DNA of 11,887 bases from Isotricha intestinalis (Eukaryota > Ciliophora > Litostomatea > Vestibuliferida > Isotrichidae). Where the stretch lies: positions 1-11,887 of the forward strand of contig JAJJLU010001014.1 in assembly GCA_023807065.1 (NCBI GenBank), read 5' to 3'. Positions 8,096 through 11,887 of the stretch are shown one piece after another. The first letter of the stretch is position 1; the number at the start of each line of letters is the position of its first letter. The position numbers and the translations under genes were made by a program. Under the pieces are notes generated by a model, which worked only from the letters and a program-made list of their open reading frames with translations, was not told where the DNA came from and made no database searches.

Positions 8096-9489
8096 TTAAA
8101 TTTTAATAAATTCAATTTTCTCTGTTTTGAAAACATTAAAATTATTTTTAAATTGAATAGGAATTCTAATGTTTAATTTTTCATTATTATTAAATGAAAA
8201 AACCTTTTTACAATCACCAAAATTTTCCAATAAATTATTATTTAATTCATCCTTATATTTTTCAGCAAAAGTTATTTCACATTCTTTATTATTTTTCCAT
8301 TTAAAACCATTAAATCTAAAATAAAAATCAATTATACATAAAGGTTTTATAAAGTTTATAAATGCATATCCTATATTTAATTTAGTATTTTTTTTATTAA
8401 TAGGTAAATAAATACAATCATATGTTTGATAATTAATTTTATTATCAAATTCCATTTTTATGTTTATTTCTTTTATAAAGTCATTTATTTCTAATTTATC
8501 TGGAATATTTTTTATTTGAATAAATGTTCTTTTTTCTTTTCCTGAATTAATATCATTAATATTTATTAAAAATTCATTATCATTTTTTTTATTATTAAAA
8601 ATTATATTTTTTGGAGAAAAATTATTAATTAAATTATTGTTTATAATATTATTTAAATTACTGCTTTTTGAAAAATTATTTGTATAAGTGATTAAATTAT
8701 TATTTGATATTTTTGAATTAGAAAAAGTTGAATTTTTAATGAGATTATTGTTTAAATAGTTTTTATTATTTAAACCATAATAAGTGTAATATAAATTAGA
8801 TTGTTTTTTTTTACTTTTTGGTAAGATATTATTTTTTATTGGATTATTATTATTTAATTTCATTGAATCATCATAATTTGAATCAGGTTTTGTTGAAGTT
8901 GAACCAATTAACATATTAAAAGGACTTATATAAGTATTATTATTTAATTTAATATTTTGATTAATTAAATTATTAATTGGATATTTTTTTTTTTGCTTTT
9001 TATCTTCTATTTCATCCATAATTTTTAATTCCTTTTGACATTTTTTTTGAATTAAATTATTATTTATAAAAGATAATTGTTTAGAATAATTATTATAATC
9101 TATTAGATTTGATATTAAATTATTTTTTGGCTTTTTTAAGTTATCTTTCAAATTATTTTTATTATTTAAATTATTCTTATCTTTTTTCCATCTTTCATTC
9201 ATTAAGGGATTTAATTCATTATTTTGATGATTTATATTTTCTACATATGGGTCTTCATCAACTTCGAAATTTTTTTTTAATTTAAAAATATTTACCTTTC
9301 TTTTTGTTTTGAATTGTTTCATAAATATCTTCATCTAATCTAAACTCAAAAAATGATTATATAAAGAAATTACTCTTTAAATTCTTTACTATCATCGTTA
9401 CTATTTGATTTATTATTTGAGGTATAATTTTGATTATTATATTTTTTAGTTTTTTTTGATTTATTTCTTGAAAGTTCAAAATTAAACAT
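8096..9489 (-). CDS. Mei2-like RNA-binding protein (C-terminal RRM), three exons
   Basis: Mei2-family proteins bind RNA through a distinctive C-terminal RRM; in fission yeast Mei2 drives meiosis. I infer exons at 9489-9374, 9339-9296 and 9261-8096, with two 34-nt GT...AG introns, giving 441 residues. Without splicing the frame would start at ATG 9334 (412 aa) and lose exon 1. The join reads EFKELDEDIYETIQNKKKVDEDPY, acidic and plausible. Numbered on the spliced protein, the RRM is at about 298-391: TFIQIKNIPDK (299-309, RNP2-like), YDCIYLPIN (Mei2-typical YDF-YLPID), NIGYAFINF (349-357, RNP1-like), IIDFYFRFNGFKW and CEITFAEKY. The middle (about 70-290) is Asn/Lys-rich and probably disordered. 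Only the Mei2-type RRM is present; the usual N-terminal RRMs are missing. Family is secure; the 5' exons are inferred. Confidence 0.85.
9262..9295 (-). other. Inferred 34-nt intron 2 of the Mei2-like gene
   Basis: Minus-strand GTAAAT donor at 9295 and AAG acceptor ending at 9262; all A/T except the ends and a TTCG near the acceptor. Removal joins AAG-AAA-G to TT-GAT-GAA and stays in the RRM frame. The acceptor CGAAG is less typical than TTTAG. Confidence 0.65.
9340..9373 (-). other. Inferred 34-nt intron 1 of the Mei2-like gene
   Basis: Minus-strand GTAATT donor at 9373 and TTTAG acceptor ending at 9340. It begins two bases into a codon and contains the TAA that would otherwise stop the ATG 9489 frame after 39 codons. 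Same length as intron 2. Confidence 0.68.
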
Positions 9490-9869
9490 ATTTAATTTAT
9501 TTAATTAATTATTCTTTTATCATAAAATTAGAAAAAAACTTTCATTTTTTGAATTCTATTTTTATAAATTATCTTTTATTTTTAATATTTTTTTATTTTT
9601 ATTATTTTATTATTTTTATTTTGAGTAATACTTATTTTTTTGATTTCTATTATAAGATTTAAATAATGAGTAATGATATTATTTATTTTATAATTATTAA
9701 TTAATATGTAACGGTAATTTCATTTTCTTTAAAAAAAATATGTTTTTAATAATATTATTATTATTATATTTAAATCCATATATTATCTTTAAAAAGATGA
9801 TTAAAATATTTTAATTATTTTTTTTAAATAAAAAAAGATAATATTAAATAAATAAAAAAAATATAAGAA
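9490..9869. other. AT-rich intergenic spacer
   Basis: 380 bp, nearly pure A/T with T runs and a short ATT-triplet run near 9749-9768. It should contain the promoter of the Mei2-like gene (its right-hand side on the + strand is upstream) and the 3' end of the next gene. No ORF, RNA gene or structured repeat is evident. Confidence 0.5.
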
Positions 9870-10630
9870 TCATATTTTAAAAGAATTTAACTTCTTATGT
9901 AGAACATCCACAGCTTTTCCAAATTCCATTCCTTTAAATAAATTTTTTTTATCCATTCTATTTTTTTTATTTCTTTTAAATAATAAATTTTTATTTCTAA
10001 AATCTTGATTTGAAAAAGTATGTTGAGTGTAATCATAATTATTATTAAAATTTTTAGGTTTATTATTCCATAAAAAACCACTTCCAGGAGTTTTTTTATT
10101 TTTAACAATAATATCATTTTCTTTTTTTCTAAAATCTTCTAATCTTTTAACATACATTTTATAAGATTCAGGATCTTCAACAATTAAAGTTGCATTATCT
10201 CTTAAATTATCTCTTTTAATTAAATTAATTGACTAATAAAGTTAAAATATTATTTTACCATTATTGGTTTAAAAGAACATTCTTTTGAATCTTTTTCATT
10301 TTTTTCTTGTCTTATTCTTTCTAATTCAAGATTTCTTTTTTCAAGTAAATTTTTTTGTCTTCCTAATAAATTATCTATATTATTATATGATTTATTATTT
10401 TTTTCTTCTAAATCTGTTCTTAATTGAAAATGAGATATTTTTTTAGGAGTAAAAGTACATTCTTCTAATTCTTTTTGTAATCTTTTTTCATGTTGTTCTT
10501 TTCTATATTGTTCTTTTTTTATTTTATTTATTTTATTTTGATTATATAAAAATTCCCATCTTCCTTCTAATGGTTCTATTGTTGTTTTATTTTGAAATGT
10601 TTGATATTCATTTAGTGATTTATTTTCCAT
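9870..10630 (-). CDS. Protein with two E-C-[TS]-F-x-P motifs, two exons
   Basis: Two open frames, 10630-10250 and 10232-9870, are one gene. An intron at 10258-10233 (26 nt, GTAAAA...TTTATTAG) joins them in frame to 244 residues ending at TGA; unspliced, the first frame stops three codons after the donor. Exon 1 holds two copies of the same short motif at a 60-residue spacing, EECTFTPK (57-63) and ECSFKP (117-122), each preceded by a Lys/Glu-rich helix. E-C-T-F-x-P motifs recur in protist coiled-coil proteins, several of them flagellar or cytoskeletal, but I cannot name the gene. Exon 2 begins SINLIKRDNLRDNATLIVED and is basic, with KTPGSGFLWN and FGKAVDVLHKKL. There is no signal peptide or membrane segment. 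Two-exon structure is fairly sure; function is a guess. Confidence 0.75.
10233..10258 (-). other. Inferred 26-nt intron in the ECTF-motif gene
   Basis: Minus-strand GTAAAATAAT donor at 10258 and TTATTAG acceptor ending at 10233; entirely A/T apart from the GT, a single C and the AG. It contains an in-frame TAA. Its 26 nt is not a multiple of three, so splicing both removes the stop and sets the exon 2 frame, which is open upstream only as far as the intron's own TAG. Confidence 0.75.
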
Positions 10631-10807
10631 TTTTTTTAAATGAATTTTAGTATTTTTTCTTTTAAAGTTTTTTTTATTTTTATGAATTATAAAAGTTTTA
10701 AAAAAATAAAAATATTAATTTATATATTTTTTCATTTTATTTACAATAAATAAAATTTTAAAATTTTAAATTTTCAAAAAAAAAATGAATTTTTTCTTTT
10801 CTTCTTT
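10631..10807. other. Short tandem intergenic spacer
   Basis: 177 bp, A/T-rich with T and A runs, between the coiled-coil gene's stop and the ECTF-motif gene's start. Nothing specific is recognised. Confidence 0.5.
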
Positions 10808-11617
10808 TTATGCAACTGCAAGTGTATTAATTCTTTCAATTACTTTTAAACCTTCAATTTGATATTTTTCAATTTCTTTACTTAATATTTTATTATAATT
10901 TTCTTGTTCATTCACTTTACTTTCTAAATCTTTTTTAATTTGTTCTTGTTCTAATAATTCTTTTATTAATTTTTTTCTTTTTTTTTCTTTAATTAATTCT
11001 TTAATCTTTAAAATTTTTTCTCTTTTTTCTGAAAAATCTTTTTCTTTTTCTTTTTTAATACTATCTTCATTTTTTTTTCTTTCAATAAGAATTTTCTTTC
11101 CTTTTATTTCTTTGTAATTTTCATATAATCTTTTTTTTATTTGAGAATTTTTTCTGTCTTTAATTCTTATAGTTTTAATTTGTTCTTTTTTCTTTTTAAT
11201 TTCTTCTTCTTTTAATTTTTTATTTTTTTCTAAAATACTTTGATTTTTTTTTCTTTCTTCTTTTATTTTTAAAATTTCTTTTTGATTGTTTTTTTCATTT
11301 AAAATTTTATTTTGAGTTTTGTTTTCTTCCATTGAAAGAATTTTTAATTTATTTTTAAGTAAAGATATTTCATTTTCATTTTTTAATCTGTCTTTTATAT
11401 TTTTCTTCAATTTATTGTTTAAAGAAGAAATATCTTTTTTTAAATTTGAAGAAATACTTTTAAAATGACTTTTGGTTTTTAAAGGTCCAATATTATAAGT
11501 TGTATGAAAAGTTGAAGAATTAAAAAATTTTAAATTTTCTTTTTCAATTTTTGGAGTTTGTAATTGTTGATTTAATATTTCAGGATTGATTTCTATTTCT
11601 ATCTCTTCTATTTCCAT
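10808..11617 (-). CDS. Lys/Glu-rich coiled-coil protein, terminal gene of the chromosome
   Basis: 269 residues, one exon, stop TAA, ATG at 11617. Residues 1-55 are an acidic start (MEIEEIEIEI) and a short Ser/Thr-rich region with FHTTYNIGPLKTKSHF. From about 56 to 260 the chain is almost uninterrupted charged helix (repeated KEEEIKKKKEQIK-type segments, Leu/Ile at heptad-like spacing), so a long coiled coil is very likely. There is no signal peptide, membrane segment or catalytic motif. A structural, basal-body or ciliary role would fit, but low complexity prevents a family name. It is the last gene before the telomere and is transcribed away from it; its promoter must lie within the 232 bp left. 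Confidence 0.75.
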   Translation of the reverse strand: MEIEEIEIEINPEILNQQLQTPKIEKENLKFFNSSTFHTTYNIGPLKTKSHFKSISSNLKKDISSLNNKLKKNIKDRLKNENEISLLKNKLKILSMEENKTQNKILNEKNNQKEILKIKEERKKNQSILEKNKKLKEEEIKKKKEQIKTIRIKDRKNSQIKKRLYENYKEIKGKKILIERKKNEDSIKKEKEKDFSEKREKILKIKELIKEKKRKKLIKELLEQEQIKKDLESKVNEQENYNKILSKEIEKYQIEGLKVIERINTLAVA

Positions 11618-11849
11618 TTTTAAATTTAAATTAACATTTAATTTTATTTTATTTTATGAATAAAAATTAATAAAATAAAAAATATAATTTAATATATTAT
11701 ACACGATTAAATGAAATAAAACTAATAAAATTATTTTATAAAATTTTTTCTTTGAAATTAATTCAAATTATATAAAATTAATTAAACTTTAAATATATTT
11801 AATATAACAAATATTTAATTAATATTAAATAAATATACTAAATAAATAT
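11618..11849. other. Subtelomeric AT-rich spacer
   Basis: 232 bp of almost pure A/T between the first codon of the last gene and the telomere repeats. It must contain the coiled-coil gene's promoter. No subtelomeric satellite, ORF or RNA gene is seen. Confidence 0.6.
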
Positions 11850-11887
11850 GGGGATGGGGATTGGGGATTGGGGTTGGGGATTGGGGA
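11850..11887 (+). repeat. Telomere-like G-rich repeat array at the chromosome end
   Basis: Six GGGG blocks in a row, separated by AT, ATT, ATT, TT and ATT and running to the last base. The G-rich strand points 5' to 3' toward the end, as expected of a telomere. It is by far the most GC-rich stretch in the window and starts abruptly after AT-only sequence. GGGG blocks recall ciliate telomeres (Tetrahymena GGGGTT, Euplotes GGGGTTTT), but the spacer is variable and usually ATT. The first repeat (GGGGAT) may be where telomere was added. Confidence 0.9.

Noticed and set aside
9887..10117. Second minus-strand frame, Ile/Leu-rich, overlapping the ECTF-motif gene
   Set aside because: Other-frame shadow of exon 2; the exon 2 frame is supported by the intron join.
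1..11887. tRNA, rRNA, CRISPR array, transposon ends or bacterial operon signals
   Set aside because: Scanning for GC-richer stems, direct-repeat/spacer patterns and terminal inverted repeats gave nothing beyond A/T simple repeats and the telomere.

Overview
The window looks like the end of a macronuclear chromosome of a ciliate that uses standard stop codons. It is extremely AT-rich, and genes are packed on both strands with short AT-only spacers. Proteins are rich in Asn, Lys and Ile. The three introns I can infer are tiny: 26, 34 and 34 nt. The right edge is a G-rich telomere-like array (GGGG with AT, ATT or TT spacers, from 11850) running into the end of the window. The long coding regions use only CAA/CAG for Gln and stop at TAA, TAG or TGA, unlike Tetrahymena or Paramecium. 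A ciliate-type telomere with the universal code would suit a litostome (for example a rumen ciliate), but that placement is inference.

Layout, left to right. A cyclin A/B gene enters from the left edge on the + strand. Its conserved C-terminus lies in the +1 frame after an apparent TTC-TAA frameshift (1-634). The stretch 633-1330 has no intact gene but holds a possible decayed coding region. Two minus-strand genes of unknown function follow: a 123-residue protein ending in a CaaX-like box and a 331-residue basic protein. An AT-rich divergent promoter region separates them from a plus-strand HAD-family hydrolase (3074-3916). About 4131-4845 is a clear wreck of a ubiquitin-specific protease: the protein similarity runs through all three frames with many TAA/TAG codons, and the Cys box is gone.

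Four minus-strand genes fill the rest up to the telomere. They are a synaptojanin-like SAC plus inositol-polyphosphate 5-phosphatase (4915-7941) whose SAC catalytic motif seems lost, a Mei2-like RNA-binding protein (8096-9489, three exons), a protein with two E-C-[TS]-F-x-P motifs (9870-10630, two exons), and a Lys/Glu-rich coiled-coil protein (10808-11617) starting 232 bp from the telomere repeats.

The genes do not form an obvious pathway. Themes are cell-cycle control (cyclin), phosphoinositide turnover (5-phosphatase), post-transcriptional RNA control (Mei2-like) and probable cytoskeletal or structural proteins. The most unusual points are the variant telomere, the cyclin frameshift, the TAR-containing relics beside clean standard-code genes, the very small introns that change two gene models, and the apparently dead SAC domain.
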